The notes beneath the pieces were generated by a model. That model worked only from the letters and a program-made list of their open reading frames with translations, had not been told where the DNA came from and made no database searches. Below are positions 14,237 through 23,316 of a stretch of 64,000 nt of DNA, piece after piece (position 1 is the stretch's first letter; each line of letters begins with the position of its first letter). Location: the NCBI RefSeq assembly GCF_004217215.1, contig NZ_SHKP01000004.1, positions 154,819-218,818 on the forward strand, given 5' to 3'. This DNA is from Rivibacter subsaxonicus. Its GTDB lineage: Bacteria > Pseudomonadota > Gammaproteobacteria > Burkholderiales > Burkholderiaceae_C. A program made the translations under genes and the position numbers.

Positions 14237-14813
14237 CGCGTTTCGAGGCCTCGATCAGCCGCTGTAGCCGGCTCTGGCGGGTGGCGGCCTGCTTGGCGCT
14301 CGTCACCCACCACAGCAGCTTGTGGCGATAGCTCGGCGGCTGGCGCTCGAAGAAGGTCCAGGCGGCCCGGTCGGCCTGGAACAGCTTCTGCTCGGCCGGC
14401 GCCAGCGTGGCGCTCTCGGCCTGCTCGTAGGCGTAGGTGCGCGACTTGTGCTCCACGCGCCGGGCAAAGGCCGCCAGACCAGCGGCCTGCATGCGGCCCT
14501 CGGCCTCGAGTGCCGCGACGCGCGCGATGTTGATCGCGCTCCAGGTCGAGCCCGGCTTCCTCGGCGTGAAGCGGATCTGGTAGCGCTGCTCGTCGATGCG
14601 CTTGCGCACGCCGTCGATCCAGCCCACGCACAGCGCCTCGTCGACCGACTCAGGCCAGCTCATGCTCGGCTGCCCGCTGCCGACCTTGTGAAAGCCGACC
14701 ACCAACTCGGTGGCGCTGCCGGCGTTGCGTGCCAGCCAGGCGCGGAAGGCCGCCGCGGTGGCAAAGAAGCGCGGCTCGCCGGGAGCGGCTGGCTTGCTGG
14801 CCGGCATCGACAA
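14223..14813 (-). CDS. YdeI/OmpD-associated (bacteriocin-protection) family protein
   Basis: A 196-residue protein with FFATAAAFRAWLARNAGSATELVVGF near the N-terminus, the family signature SWPESVDEALCVGWIDGVRKRID and the FTPRKPGSTWSAINIARV region. The family is cytoplasmic and poorly characterised; some members have been linked to peptide or bacteriocin tolerance. Length is normal. It overlaps the DUF2784 gene by 14 nt and belongs to a tight minus-strand cluster of small accessory enzymes. Confidence 0.8.
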   Translation of the reverse strand: MSMPASKPAAPGEPRFFATAAAFRAWLARNAGSATELVVGFHKVGSGQPSMSWPESVDEALCVGWIDGVRKRIDEQRYQIRFTPRKPGSTWSAINIARVAALEAEGRMQAAGLAAFARRVEHKSRTYAYEQAESATLAPAEQKLFQADRAAWTFFERQPPSYRHKLLWWVTSAKQAATRQSRLQRLIEASKRGERI

Positions 14814-14829
14814 GCGGACCCGTGCGGAG

Positions 14830-15231
14830 CTACTGCTGCGACTGCTGCGCCTGCAGCATCGCCGCCATCTTCTGGTGGATCAGGTTGATCGCCTTGAGCG
14901 GGCGGATCATCACCTTGAACTCGGTGATCTGGCCGGCGTCGTTCCACTTGATCATGTCGACGCCGTTGACGGCGATGCCGTCGATCACGACCGTGAACTC
15001 GAGCACCGCGTCGTGGCTGCCGATCACCTCGCGCACGTAGCGGAACGACTCGTTGAAGAACACGTGGAAGGCCGCCGACAGGTACAGCGTGGTCACCGCC
15101 TTGCCGAGCTGCGGCGTGTGCACCACCGGCGAGTGAAAGACCACCTCGTCGGCGAGCAGCGCGCCGAGACCGCGCGTATTGCGGCTCTGCACCAGCTGGT
15201 GCCAGGTGGCGATGGGAGTGTTCGAACTCAT
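14830..15231 (-). CDS. NTF2/SnoaL-like small protein
   Basis: 133 residues with the cone-shaped NTF2-like pattern: helix TPIATWHQLVQSRNTRGLGALLADEVVFHSPVV, then strands ending VDMIKWNDAGQITEFKVMIRP. The family covers small isomerases, ligand-binding proteins and enzyme subunits, so function stays open. Its start codon overlaps the stop of the GNAT gene (TGATG), indicating co-translation. The C-terminal tail is rich in Gln. Confidence 0.75.
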   Translation of the reverse strand: MSSNTPIATWHQLVQSRNTRGLGALLADEVVFHSPVVHTPQLGKAVTTLYLSAAFHVFFNESFRYVREVIGSHDAVLEFTVVIDGIAVNGVDMIKWNDAGQITEFKVMIRPLKAINLIHQKMAAMLQAQQSQQ

Positions 15232-15761
15232 CAGCAGTCCTTGTTGGTGGGAGGCCGGCGCAACTTGACCAGCGCCAGCTGCTCGGCGCCGATCGTGCCC
15301 CAGCGGTAGTCGACGAAACCCAGCTCGCGGTACAGCGCGAGCGCCGGTGCATTCTGCGCGCCGGTCGAGACCGAGAACACCATGCCTTCGCCACGCCGCA
15401 GCGCCTCCAGCATCAGCGCGCGCGCGATGCCCTGGCGCTGGTGCGCGGGGTGCACCACCAGCGAGGCGATGCAGATCTGCCCGGGCTCGTCGTCGGGCCC
15501 GATGCCGACGACGCCGAGCAGCTCCTGATCGCGTAGCGCGCCGAGAAAGAACTCCCGGCTCGAGCGGATGTCCTCGACCGTGCGATCGAGCGGTGCGAAG
15601 TGCCTGACCTGCAGCAACTTGGCCTCCTGCGCGTAGGCGAGCATCAGCACGGCGTGGATGCGCGAGGCCAGCGCGGGTTCGCGGTGATCGAGGGGCTCGA
15701 TGCGAGGCACGCGCGGGCGGGCCGCGCGGGCCGTGGCTCCCGCTAGCCTATCGGCGCTCAC
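15231..15761 (-). CDS. GNAT-family N-acetyltransferase
   Basis: About 176 residues. The acetyl-CoA pyrophosphate-binding motif HQRQGIARALM (Q/RxxGxG/A) follows the strand ICIASLVVHPA, and NAPALALYRELGFVDYRW is the usual motif B end. Acceptor substrate unknown. The start shown is GTG 15761, which overlaps the YCII gene by 14 nt; a slightly shorter start is possible. Coupled downstream to the NTF2-like gene. Confidence 0.8.
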   Translation of the reverse strand: MSADRLAGATARAARPRVPRIEPLDHREPALASRIHAVLMLAYAQEAKLLQVRHFAPLDRTVEDIRSSREFFLGALRDQELLGVVGIGPDDEPGQICIASLVVHPAHQRQGIARALMLEALRRGEGMVFSVSTGAQNAPALALYRELGFVDYRWGTIGAEQLALVKLRRPPTNKDC

Positions 15762-16143
15762 CCGGCGTCTCGGCAGCCAGCGCGAAGGCGCTGGCGCGCG
15801 TCGGGTCGACGGGCCGGATCTCGTAGACCAGGCCGCAGGCCAAGCAGGGGTTGTCGGCCGCGATCTGCGCGGCCTCGTCCAGGCTGCCGGCGACGATGAA
15901 CCAGTAGCCGCCGATCAGCTCCTTGGTCTCGGTGAAGGGGCCGTCGGTCACCGCCTGCCGCGAGACCAACTTGCCCTCGCGCGCCAGGCGCTGCCCGGCC
16001 TTGAACCTGCCTTCGGCCAGCAGCCGCTCGTACCAGATGTAGAAGTCGTCGATCGCGCGCTGGATCGCTTCGCGCGGGATGTCGCTGTCCCACTGGCCAC
16101 GGGAGATGACGAGGTACTCGGAGGGCGAGGTCGGTTCGTTCAT
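15748..16143 (-). CDS. YCII/DGPF-domain protein
   Basis: 131 residues, starting at ATG 16143 (MNEPTSPSEYLVISRG). It carries the YCII/DGPF signature TDGPFTETKELIGGYWFI, followed by AGSLDEAAQIAADNP. These small ferredoxin-fold proteins often sit beside ECF sigma factors or monooxygenases; here the neighbours are GNAT and DUF4386 genes. Function unknown. An upstream ATG would add eight residues without support. Confidence 0.8.
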   Translation of the reverse strand: MNEPTSPSEYLVISRGQWDSDIPREAIQRAIDDFYIWYERLLAEGRFKAGQRLAREGKLVSRQAVTDGPFTETKELIGGYWFIVAGSLDEAAQIAADNPCLACGLVYEIRPVDPTRASAFALAAETPGERR

Positions 16144-16201
16144 GGCTGGCCTCTGGTGGCGGTGCAAGACCGCTGGTGGCGGGGTGTTTCCGGTGGCACT
16201 G

Positions 16202-16942
16202 CTAGTGTGCCGCCCGGGCGCGCCATGAGCCGACTCGCTGCTCCCACTGCCCCAGGTCCACGCCCTTCACGATCAGCCACAGGCAGAAGAACAGCTCGCC
16301 GATGAAGGCGGGCACCAGGATGGCCGGGAAGATCGCCGCGGCCAGCGACGGGGCCAGCAGCAGCGCGAAGCTGTTGACCAGGTAGCCGAGTCCGGCAGCC
16401 AACATCAGCAGCCCGAGGATTCTCGGGAAGTACCCGGAGCTGAAGATCAGATAGCCCCGAACCAGACACGCGAAGCCGAAGAAGATGAGCCCGATGCCAA
16501 AGCCGTGGCCGTGCGCGTTGATCGCCAGGTAGGACAGCGCCTGGAGCTGCTCCGGTGAAAACGCCTTCAGGTAGGCGGCGTTGTCGAGCAGGAAGACCGG
16601 AACCAGGAGATTGAGCTTGTTGGCCGCCAGGACGGCGGTCTGGACCAGGTTGAACAGGGTCGCCAGCAGCGCAAGGCCCTCGCTCACCGGCCGCAGCAAC
16701 AGGTAGAGGATCAGGATCACCGGCACGTCCAGCACGTGCATCAGCAGGTCGCCGGCGACGCCGGCACGCCAGAGGAACGGCGAAGCAGAAATGGCGGCTG
16801 CGGTGGCCGGGGCGTCGCCCGAGACGACCAGGGCTCCCCTGACGAAGAGCTCGCCGAAGATGCCGAAGACGATGATCGCCAGGTACAGGATCCCGCCCAG
16901 ACGCGCGTAGAACTGCGGCGAACGCTCGATGGCAGTGATCAT
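16202..16942 (-). CDS. DUF4386 family membrane protein
   Basis: 246 residues with about six membrane helices, beginning ERSPQFYARLGGILYLAIIVFGIFGEL, the DUF4386 opening. Further helices include VPVILILYLLLRPVSEGLALLATLF and ILGLLMLAAGLGYLVNSFALLLAP. An inner-membrane protein of unknown function, often found in clusters of small stress-type genes like this one. Separated by 58 nt from the downstream YCII gene, so probably the same transcript. Confidence 0.8.
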   Translation of the reverse strand: MITAIERSPQFYARLGGILYLAIIVFGIFGELFVRGALVVSGDAPATAAAISASPFLWRAGVAGDLLMHVLDVPVILILYLLLRPVSEGLALLATLFNLVQTAVLAANKLNLLVPVFLLDNAAYLKAFSPEQLQALSYLAINAHGHGFGIGLIFFGFACLVRGYLIFSSGYFPRILGLLMLAAGLGYLVNSFALLLAPSLAAAIFPAILVPAFIGELFFCLWLIVKGVDLGQWEQRVGSWRARAAH

Positions 16943-16973
16943 CGTCCGGCGCCGGCTCGCGTTGCGCGAGGGG

Positions 16974-17615
16974 CTACTGCACCACGCCCTTGCTGCGCAG
17001 GAACTCGTCGACCAGCTGCAGCCGTACCTGCGGATCGTCGAGCTCCATCAGCTTCTGCTTGGCCACCATCGGGATCGGCAGGATCTCGCACCAGCGGTTG
17101 GCCAGCCAGCCCGCGCTCTCGAAGTTGTAGGGCGCGAGAAAGGGCTCGGTGCCCTGCTGCTTGAGGGCCTGGATCGCGTTGGCCAGGCCCTGCGCCGAGC
17201 CGACCAGCGCCGCCGCCGGCAGCACGGCCTCGTCGGCCGGCAGGCGCCGGGCCTGCGCCACCCACAGGCCGTCGGCCTGCTGCTCGGTGCTCAGCGTCTC
17301 GAAGCGCTGGGTGCCCTTGCAACGCAGTTGCAGGATGCCGGGCTGGGTGCTGTCGACGCTGAGGATCTCGGCGATGCAGCCGACGCGTTCGAACTCCGCG
17401 CCGGCGCCCGAGTCGCCGGCATGGCGCACCTCGCTGCCCTTGCGGATGGCCACGACGCCGAAGCCGCTCTTCTGGCGCAGGCAGTCGGCCACCAGGTCGA
17501 GGTAGCGCGCCTCGAAGACCTTGAGGCCGAGCAGTCCGTCTGGGAACAGCACCGAAGTCAGCGGAAACAGCGGCAGCTCGAAGGCACCTTCTTCGGCGAG
17601 GCGGGGGTGGATCAT
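16974..17615 (-). CDS. Lon substrate-binding (LON/PUA-like) domain protein
   Basis: 213 residues with ELPLFPLTSVLFPDGLLGLKVFEARYLDLV at the start, the typical opening of the Lon N-terminal domain, and no ATPase or protease domain. Stand-alone LON-domain proteins of this length are common in proteobacteria and have no firm function. Helices near the C-terminus (DDPQVRLQLVDEFLRSKG) complete the domain. Separated from rapZ by a 121-bp gap that holds the interspersed repeat. Confidence 0.85.
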   Translation of the reverse strand: MIHPRLAEEGAFELPLFPLTSVLFPDGLLGLKVFEARYLDLVADCLRQKSGFGVVAIRKGSEVRHAGDSGAGAEFERVGCIAEILSVDSTQPGILQLRCKGTQRFETLSTEQQADGLWVAQARRLPADEAVLPAAALVGSAQGLANAIQALKQQGTEPFLAPYNFESAGWLANRWCEILPIPMVAKQKLMELDDPQVRLQLVDEFLRSKGVVQ

Positions 17616-17670
17616 CGGTCGGTCGACAGCAAGAAAATCAAATGACGCTCAGCGCAGGGCCGCGGCCGAG

Positions 17671-17736
17671 CGCCGGGCCGCCCCAAGCCGGGCGCAGCCC
17701 CCGCGGGGGCTGCGAACGAAGTGAGCGTGGGGGTCG
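17671..17736 (+). repeat. Palindromic interspersed repeat, copy 2 (intergenic)
   Basis: Opens with the same 17 bases as the copy at 2318 (CGCCGGGCCGCCCCAAG), then an inner GCAGCCCCCGCGGGGGCTGC hairpin and a trailing AGCGTGGGGG. It lies between rapZ and the LON-domain gene, the usual place for such elements, and may act as a transcript-end hairpin for rapZ. Confidence 0.7.
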
Positions 17737-18660
17737 TCATCGCGCGTCGAGCTCGCGGTGGCGCACCAGCGCTGGAACCTGGCCCCGCAGACGCAGCGCA
17801 AGCTGTTCGGCAAACCACACGGAGCGGTGCTGGCCGCCGGTGCAGCCGATCGCCACCGTGAGGTAGGCGCGCTGGTCCTGCTCGAAGGCGGGCAGCCAGC
17901 GCGTGATGAAGGCCTCGATCTGGCCGAGCATTTCCATCACCTCGGGCTGTGCCGCGAGGTACTGCGACACCGGCGCATCGCGGCCGGAGAGCGGGCGCAG
18001 CTCGCGCACGTAGTGCGGGTTGGGCAACACGCGCACGTCGAAGACCAGGTCGGCGTCGAGCGGCACCCCGTGGCGATAGGCGAAGGACTGGAACACCAGC
18101 GTCAGCGAACCGGCGGTGGCCGCCACCAGCTGGCGCACCCAGATGCGCAGCTGCGTCGGGCGCAGGGTGCTGGTGTCGATGACGGTCGAGGCCTCGCGCA
18201 GGTCGGCCAGCAGTTCGCGCTCGAGCTCGATGGCGTCGATCAGCGCGCGGGTCGAGGCGGCCTCGTCGAGCTCGCCGGGTTGCGACTCGGCGCTCAGCGG
18301 ATGGCGCCGGCGCGTTTCGGAAAAGCGCCGCATCAGCGACTCGGTGCTGGCGTCGAGGAACAGCGACCGCACCGCGACGCCCTCCTCGCCCAGCTGCTCG
18401 ATCAGCGGCAGCAGGTGCGGCAGCGAGCCGCGGCTGCGCACGTCGACCGCGATCGCCAACCGGCGCTGGCTGCGGTCGGCGCGCCCGGCCTCGAGGCGGA
18501 TGAACTCGCGCAGCAGTTCCGGCGGCAGGTTGTCGACGCAGTAGAAACCGGCGTCCTCGAGCGCATGCAGCGCGACCGACTTGCCCGAGCCGGAGATGCC
18601 GGTCACCAGCACCAGCTCGTGCCGGGCGTCGCTGGCGGGCAGGGCCGCAGGCGTGTTCAT
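17737..18660 (-). CDS. rapZ: RNase adapter protein RapZ
   Basis: 307 residues with the N-terminal P-loop GISGSGKS, then [16 protein letters not shown]. The conserved C-terminal segment [21 protein letters not shown] is diagnostic of RapZ/YvcJ. In enterobacteria RapZ guides a small RNA to RNase E to control glucosamine-6-phosphate synthase; in other groups it is a nucleotide-binding regulator. Its start codon overlaps the recN stop (TGATG), so it is co-translated with recN. Confidence 0.93.
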   Translation of the reverse strand: MNTPAALPASDARHELVLVTGISGSGKSVALHALEDAGFYCVDNLPPELLREFIRLEAGRADRSQRRLAIAVDVRSRGSLPHLLPLIEQLGEEGVAVRSLFLDASTESLMRRFSETRRRHPLSAESQPGELDEAASTRALIDAIELERELLADLREASTVIDTSTLRPTQLRIWVRQLVAATAGSLTLVFQSFAYRHGVPLDADLVFDVRVLPNPHYVRELRPLSGRDAPVSQYLAAQPEVMEMLGQIEAFITRWLPAFEQDQRAYLTVAIGCTGGQHRSVWFAEQLALRLRGQVPALVRHRELDAR

Positions 18661-20357
18661 CAGGCCTTCTCGCGCCTGCGCGGGCTCGGCTTGGTGGCGG
18701 CGCCGGCACTCAGCAGCGCCTGCGCGTGCGCGAGGCTGGTGGCGCCTTCGCCGCCGAGCATGCGCGCCAGTTCGCTGGTGCGAGCCGCGCCGGCCACCGG
18801 CTGCACGGTGCTGTGGGTGCGGCCGGCCTCGGTTCGCTTGCTGACCACCAGATGATGGTCGGCGCAGGCTGCCACCTGCGGCAGGTGGGTCACGGTCAGC
18901 ACCTGGCGCTCGGCGCCGAGGCGCTTCATCAGCGCGCCGACCGTATCGGCCACCGTGCCGCCGACGCCGGCGTCGACCTCGTCGAAGATCAGTGTCTGGG
19001 CGCCTTCGCCCTGCGCCGCCGCGAGCTCGCTGGTGGTCACCGAGATGGCCAGCGCGATGCGCGACAGCTCGCCGCCCGAGGCCACCTTGGCCAGTGCGCG
19101 CGGTGACGAGCCGGCATGGCCGGCGACGCGGAAATCGACGTTCTCCAGGCCGAAGCGCTGCGGCTCGGCAACGGGTTCGAGCGCGGCCTCGAAACGGCCA
19201 CCGGCCATGCCGAGCTGCTGCATGGCGGCGCTGACCGCGGCGCCAAGCTTGGGCGCGGCGGCGCGGCGCGCCTGCGTCGCGGCCTTGGCCTCGCGCTCGT
19301 AGTGGGCGCGCGCGGCGGTGAGATCACGTTCGAGCGTGGCCAGGTCGGTGGCGGCATCGAGCTGCGCCAGCTCGGCCTGCCACTGCGCGAGCAAGGCCGG
19401 CAGCTCCTCGGGCGGACGGCGAAAGCGCCGCGCCAGGCTCATCCAGGCCGAGAGCCGCGCGTCGAGCTCGGCCAGCCGCGCCGGATCGAGCTCGCCGTGG
19501 CGCAGGCGCGCGCCCAGCGTGTGGGCGGCGTCCTGCAATTGCGCCTGGGCGCTGCGCAGCACCTCGAGCGGTTCGGCCAGCGCGGCGTCGTGCGCGAGCA
19601 CGCCGTCGAGCGCGTCGATGGCCTGCGCGAGGCGCGCGTCGGCGGCCTCGTCGGCCTCGGTGGTGGCATCGAGTGCGAGTTGCAGCGCGTCGATGATCGA
19701 CTGCGCGTGGCTCAGGCGCCGGTGCTCGGCCTCGAGCTCGGGCCACTCGCCCTCGGCCGGCGCGAGCTTGGCCAGCTCGTTGATCTGCCAGGCGAGGCGT
19801 TCGCGCTCGCGCTCCAGATCAGCCTGCTGCGTGCGGGCGTGGTCGAGCCGGTCGCGCGCCGCGCGCCAGGCGCCAAAGGCGGCGGCCAGCGGCGCGCCGT
19901 CGAAGCCGGCGTAGGCATCGAGCAGCGCACGCACCGACTCCGGCCGCGTCAGGCCCTGCCAGGCATGCTGGCCGTGGATGTCGAGCAGTTGCTCGCCGAA
20001 CTCGCGCAGCTGCGCCACGGTGGCGGCGCTGCCGTTGATCCAGGCGCGGCTCTTGCCCTGGGCGTCGATGGTCCGGCGCAGCAGCAGCGTGCCGTCGTCG
20101 CTGTCGATGCCGGCTTCGTCGAGCAGCGCGCGCAGCGCCGGCGAGAGCGCATCGAACTCGGCGCTGACCTCGGCCCTGAGCGCGCCCTCGCGCACCACGC
20201 CGGCATCGCCGCGGGCGCCGAGCGCGAGCTGCAGCGCGTCGACCAGGATCGACTTGCCGGCGCCGGTCTCGCCGGTCAGCGCCGAGAAGCCGGCGCTGAA
20301 CTCGAGTTCGAGTGCCGGCACGATGACGAAGTCGCGCAGGGCGAGGCGTCTCAGCAT
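18660..20357 (-). CDS. recN: DNA repair protein RecN
   Basis: 565 residues, normal for RecN, an SMC-like ATPase that helps tether ends in double-strand break repair. The Walker [20 protein letters not shown] is near residue 30, the middle is a long coiled coil rich in Ala/Glu/Arg, and the C-terminal ATPase half has [17 protein letters not shown] and the Walker [14 protein letters not shown]. Located between nadK and rapZ, a Burkholderiales-typical order. Confidence 0.95.
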   Translation of the reverse strand: MLRRLALRDFVIVPALELEFSAGFSALTGETGAGKSILVDALQLALGARGDAGVVREGALRAEVSAEFDALSPALRALLDEAGIDSDDGTLLLRRTIDAQGKSRAWINGSAATVAQLREFGEQLLDIHGQHAWQGLTRPESVRALLDAYAGFDGAPLAAAFGAWRAARDRLDHARTQQADLERERERLAWQINELAKLAPAEGEWPELEAEHRRLSHAQSIIDALQLALDATTEADEAADARLAQAIDALDGVLAHDAALAEPLEVLRSAQAQLQDAAHTLGARLRHGELDPARLAELDARLSAWMSLARRFRRPPEELPALLAQWQAELAQLDAATDLATLERDLTAARAHYEREAKAATQARRAAAPKLGAAVSAAMQQLGMAGGRFEAALEPVAEPQRFGLENVDFRVAGHAGSSPRALAKVASGGELSRIALAISVTTSELAAAQGEGAQTLIFDEVDAGVGGTVADTVGALMKRLGAERQVLTVTHLPQVAACADHHLVVSKRTEAGRTHSTVQPVAGAARTSELARMLGGEGATSLAHAQALLSAGAATKPSPRRREKA

Positions 20358-20412
20358 GATGGGATCAGGGTATCGGTGCGCTCGGCCGGGCCGGGGTGAC
20401 AGGAGCGGGGGC

Positions 20413-21312
20413 TCACACCACCACCCCTTCGTTCCAGTGCAGCTTGCGCCGCAGCGTGGCGTAGTAGCTCCAGCCGCGCGGGTGCAGGAAGCGCACCCGG
20501 TGCTCGCTGCGCCGCACGTGGATGCGGTCGCCGATCTGCAGGCTGGCCAGGCTCTGGTGGTCGAAGTTGACGCTGGCGTCGCGGCCGGCGGCGATCTCGA
20601 CGATCACCTCGCCGGCATCGGGCAGCACGATCGGCCGGTTGGACAGCGAGTGCGGCGCGATCGGCGCCATCACCCAGCCGCTGATGCCGGGATGCAGGAT
20701 CGGCCCGCCCGCGCTCAGCGCGTAGGCGGTGGAGCCGGTCGGCGAGGCGATGATCAGGCCGTCGGCGCGGAAGTTGGCGACGAACTGGTCCTGCACCTGC
20801 ACCCGCAACTCAACCATGCCGGCGGTGGCGCCGCGCGTGATGACGACGTCGTTGACGGCAAAGCCCTCGTGGATGGTGTCGGTGTGGCCGGTGGTCGCGG
20901 CGCTGCCGCGCGTGATGCGGCCGGCGAGCAGGCTGCGCTGCTCTTCCTCGTAGTCGCCGGCGATCATCGGCGCGAGCGTCTGGTGCAGGTCGGTCAGCGG
21001 AATGTCGGTGATGAAGCCCAGGCGGCCCTGGTTGACGCCCACCAGCGGCAGGCCATGCCGGGCCAGCTGGCGTGCCACCGCAAGCATGGTGCCGTCGCCG
21101 CCGACCACCACGACCAGGTCGCAGCGTTCGCCGATCTCGTCGATCGACAGCAGCGCAGGCTCCGTCAGGCCGGTGTTCAGGCCGGTTTCGCGATCGAGCG
21201 AGACCTCGAGCCCCTGCGCCTGCAGGAACGCGGCCACCTCGCTGATCACCGAGCGGCTGCCGGGTGCCTGGTACTTGCCCACGAGGGCGGCGTGACGGAA
21301 CCGGCTGGTCAT
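20413..21312 (-). CDS. nadK: NAD kinase
   Basis: 299 residues with the conserved [11 protein letters not shown], the NDVVITRG segment and the [16 protein letters not shown] motif of ATP-NAD kinases. It makes NADP from NAD and ATP. Length is normal. It is separated from recN by 55 nt on the same strand, and diverges from hrcA across a 100-bp interval containing TAGAAT (21396-21401), a possible -10 box for hrcA. No CIRCE operator is visible in that interval. Confidence 0.95.
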   Translation of the reverse strand: MTSRFRHAALVGKYQAPGSRSVISEVAAFLQAQGLEVSLDRETGLNTGLTEPALLSIDEIGERCDLVVVVGGDGTMLAVARQLARHGLPLVGVNQGRLGFITDIPLTDLHQTLAPMIAGDYEEEQRSLLAGRITRGSAATTGHTDTIHEGFAVNDVVITRGATAGMVELRVQVQDQFVANFRADGLIIASPTGSTAYALSAGGPILHPGISGWVMAPIAPHSLSNRPIVLPDAGEVIVEIAAGRDASVNFDHQSLASLQIGDRIHVRRSEHRVRFLHPRGWSYYATLRRKLHWNEGVVV

Positions 21313-21412
21313 GAGGTGCTGAGTTTGCGCGTCAAATTACACCACAGGGCCTGTTGCGCAGACGGGGCTGCGGCGCCGGCGCGACGCCGTGGTCCTAGAA
21401 TGAAATTCAGCC

Positions 21413-22447
21413 ATGAACACCGCACTCGACGATCGCGCCAGGAGCCTGCTGAAGATCCTTGTCGAGCGCTATATCGCTGACGGGCAGCCGGTCGGCTCGC
21501 GCACGCTGAGCCGCGCCTCGGGCCTGGAGCTGAGCCCGGCGACCATCCGCAACGTGATGGCCGACCTCGAGGAGCTCGGCCTGATCGCCAGCCCGCACAC
21601 CAGCGCCGGGCGCATCCCGACCGCGCGCGGCTACCGGCTCTTCGTCGACACCATGCTGACCAGCCGGCCGCTGACCGCGGACGGCGCAGTGGCGCCACCG
21701 CAGTTCGACGCCGCGTTGCAACCCGACCAGCCGCAGCGCGTCATCGCACAGGCGGCGAGCCTGCTGTCCAACCTCAGTAACTTCGTCGGCGTGGTGACGG
21801 CGCCGCGCAAGCACGGGGTGTTCCGCCACATCGAGTTCATGCGCCTGGGCGAGCGGCGCGTGCTGGTGATCCTGGTCGCGCCCGACGGCGACGTGCAGAA
21901 CCGCGTGATCGTGACCGCGCGCGACCATTCGCTGGCCGAACTTGTCGAGGCCACCAACTACATCAACACCCACTACGCCGGTCTCTCGGTGGAGGCGGTG
22001 CGCGAGCGACTCAAGAACGAGGTCGACCAGTTGCGCGCCGAGATCTCGCACCTGATGCAGGCCGCGGTGCAGGCCGGCGGCGAGGCCTTCTCCGAGAGCG
22101 TCGAGCAGGTGGTGGTCTCGGGCGAGCGCAACCTGCTGTCGGTGCAGGACTTCGGCAACGACATGGGCTCGCTGCGCAAGCTCTTCGACCTCTTCGAGCA
22201 CAAGACCCAGCTGATGCGCCTGCTCGACGTCAGCAGCCGTGCCGAGGGCGTGCGCATCTTCATCGGCGGCGAGAGCCAGGTGGTGCCCTACGAGGAGCTG
22301 AGCGTGGTCTCGGCGCCCTACGAGGTCGACGGCCAGGTGGTCGGCACGCTCGGCGTGATCGGGCCGACACGCATGGCCTACGACCGCATGATCCAGATCG
22401 TCGACGTCACGTCGCGGCTGGTGACGCATGCGCTGAGCCAGAAATAG
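21413..22447 (+). CDS. hrcA: Heat-inducible transcription repressor HrcA
   Basis: 344 residues. The N-terminal winged helix reads [21 protein letters not shown] and [19 protein letters not shown]; the C-terminal half has the GAF-like HrcA core with [17 protein letters not shown] and [19 protein letters not shown]. HrcA represses groESL/dnaK-type operons by binding CIRCE operators. The gene faces away from nadK, as in other Burkholderiales. Confidence 0.95.
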   Translation: MNTALDDRARSLLKILVERYIADGQPVGSRTLSRASGLELSPATIRNVMADLEELGLIASPHTSAGRIPTARGYRLFVDTMLTSRPLTADGAVAPPQFDAALQPDQPQRVIAQAASLLSNLSNFVGVVTAPRKHGVFRHIEFMRLGERRVLVILVAPDGDVQNRVIVTARDHSLAELVEATNYINTHYAGLSVEAVRERLKNEVDQLRAEISHLMQAAVQAGGEAFSESVEQVVVSGERNLLSVQDFGNDMGSLRKLFDLFEHKTQLMRLLDVSSRAEGVRIFIGGESQVVPYEELSVVSAPYEVDGQVVGTLGVIGPTRMAYDRMIQIVDVTSRLVTHALSQK

Positions 22448-22459
22448 CGGACACCACGC

Positions 22460-23080
22460 ATGAGGCTGCGCCACACGCTGATCGCCCTGGGCTGCGGCCT
22501 TCTGCTGCTGCAGGCGGCGCAGCCGGCGGCGGCGCAGAACGCGGTCACGCTCTACGGTGGGTGGCGCGGCGGCGGCTCGTTCCAGCAGGTCGACAGCGAT
22601 GCCAGTGCCGATGTCGACGCCAGCGGCGCCGGTGCGCTCAGCATCGACTGGGCGCTCGACGGCGCACGCAACGTCCAGCTCTTTGCCAGTGGCCAGCGTA
22701 CGCAACTGGCGCTGACGCCGGCCAGCGCCGGCGCGCCGAGCTCGGTGTCGATGCGCATCGGCTACCTGCACCTGGGCGGCTCCAACTACGTGGAGGGCTT
22801 CGTCGGCCAGGGGCTCTACGTGGCCGGCGGCCTGGGCGCGACCTACTTTTCGCCGAGCCTGGACGGGCTGAGCGCCGAGCTGCGACCCTCCATGAGCCTG
22901 GCGCTCGGCTTCGACCAGCCGCTGACCAACGCACTGGCGCTGCGCATGGAACTGCGCGGCTACATCACGCTGATCAACAGCAGCGGCGGCTTCTTCTGCT
23001 CGGGCGGCTGCGTCGTCTCGCTTCGCGGCGACGCCTTCTACCAGGGCGAGGCGCTGCTGGGCCTGTCGCTGCGCTTCTAG
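22460..23080 (+). CDS. Exported outer-membrane beta-barrel-like protein
   Basis: 206 residues with a signal peptide ending AQPAAAQ (cleavage near residue 25). Alternating polar/hydrophobic strands follow (AVTLYGGWRGGGSF, SMRIGYLHLGG, GLYVAGGLGATYF) and the C-terminus ends in aromatic Phe (LLGLSLRF), as in barrel proteins recognised by the BAM complex. Two Cys close together (FFCSGGC) might form a periplasmic disulfide. No named family recognised. It starts 12 nt after hrcA, so may share its transcript, and it is the last complete gene before the tRNA and island. Confidence 0.65.
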   Translation: MRLRHTLIALGCGLLLLQAAQPAAAQNAVTLYGGWRGGGSFQQVDSDASADVDASGAGALSIDWALDGARNVQLFASGQRTQLALTPASAGAPSSVSMRIGYLHLGGSNYVEGFVGQGLYVAGGLGATYFSPSLDGLSAELRPSMSLALGFDQPLTNALALRMELRGYITLINSSGGFFCSGGCVVSLRGDAFYQGEALLGLSLRF

Positions 23081-23102
23081 GCTCGCGCCGGCAGGCCCCA
23101 CC

Positions 23103-23108
23103 TAGAAT
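23103..23108 (+). promoter_or_regulatory. Probable -10 box of the tRNA-Ile(CAU) gene
   Basis: TAGAAT lies nine bases before the first tRNA base, at the right distance for a -10 element. No strong -35 is seen. It is still in place upstream of the 5' tRNA half, so transcription would run from the tRNA half into the island. Confidence 0.5.
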
Positions 23109-23116
23109 CCGCGCGC

Positions 23117-23157
23117 GGGCCGTTAGCTCAGTTGGTTAGAGCAGAGGACTCATAATC
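23117..23157 (+). tRNA. tRNA-Ile(CAU), 5' half only, cut by the island
   Basis: The 41 nt GGGCCGT-TA-GCTC...GAGC-A-GAGGA-CTCATAA-TC make an acceptor 5' strand, a D arm and most of the anticodon arm with anticodon CAT at 23151-23153. The sequence then switches to island DNA (TCTTCGTTAAC). The missing 36 nt are at 56371-56406; joining the two pieces gives a perfect 77-nt cloverleaf. The C4-G69 and C5-G68 pairs, and a variable/T arm like that of E. coli Ile2, mark it as the lysidine-modified tRNA that reads AUA rather than elongator Met. As it stands this copy cannot give a tRNA. Confidence 0.85.
23145..23157 (+). repeat. attL core (13-bp direct repeat)
   Basis: AGGACTCATAATC is identical to 56358-56370. 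It spans the anticodon stem-loop of the split tRNA and marks the left island boundary; identity stops on both sides. Confidence 0.8.
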
Positions 23158-23274
23158 TCTTCGTTAACAAGATGCGGACATCGAGACGGATGTCTTGGAA
23201 GCCGCATGGATGCTTGCTTTCTTCGATATTGAGCGTCGGCCAGACGCTCCTTGAGCAGGCGTCGTGTGCAGTCC

Positions 23275-23295
23275 GTGTGCAAATCCGTTGCACAC
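23275..23295. repeat. Recombinase arm-type inverted repeat, left end
   Basis: GTGTGCAA and its inverse TTGCACAC separated by ATCCG. A nearly identical site is at 56250-56270 near the other end. A neighbouring CGTGTGCAG at 23263-23271 also recurs at 56277-56285. These look like arm binding sites for the island recombinase or a directionality factor. Confidence 0.6.
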
Positions 23296-23316
23296 GCGCT
23301 GCCTGAAGGGGAGTTC

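Noticed and set aside
21313..21412. A CIRCE operator upstream of hrcA
   Set aside because: No TTAGCACTC / GAGTGCTAA arms in the nadK-hrcA interval.
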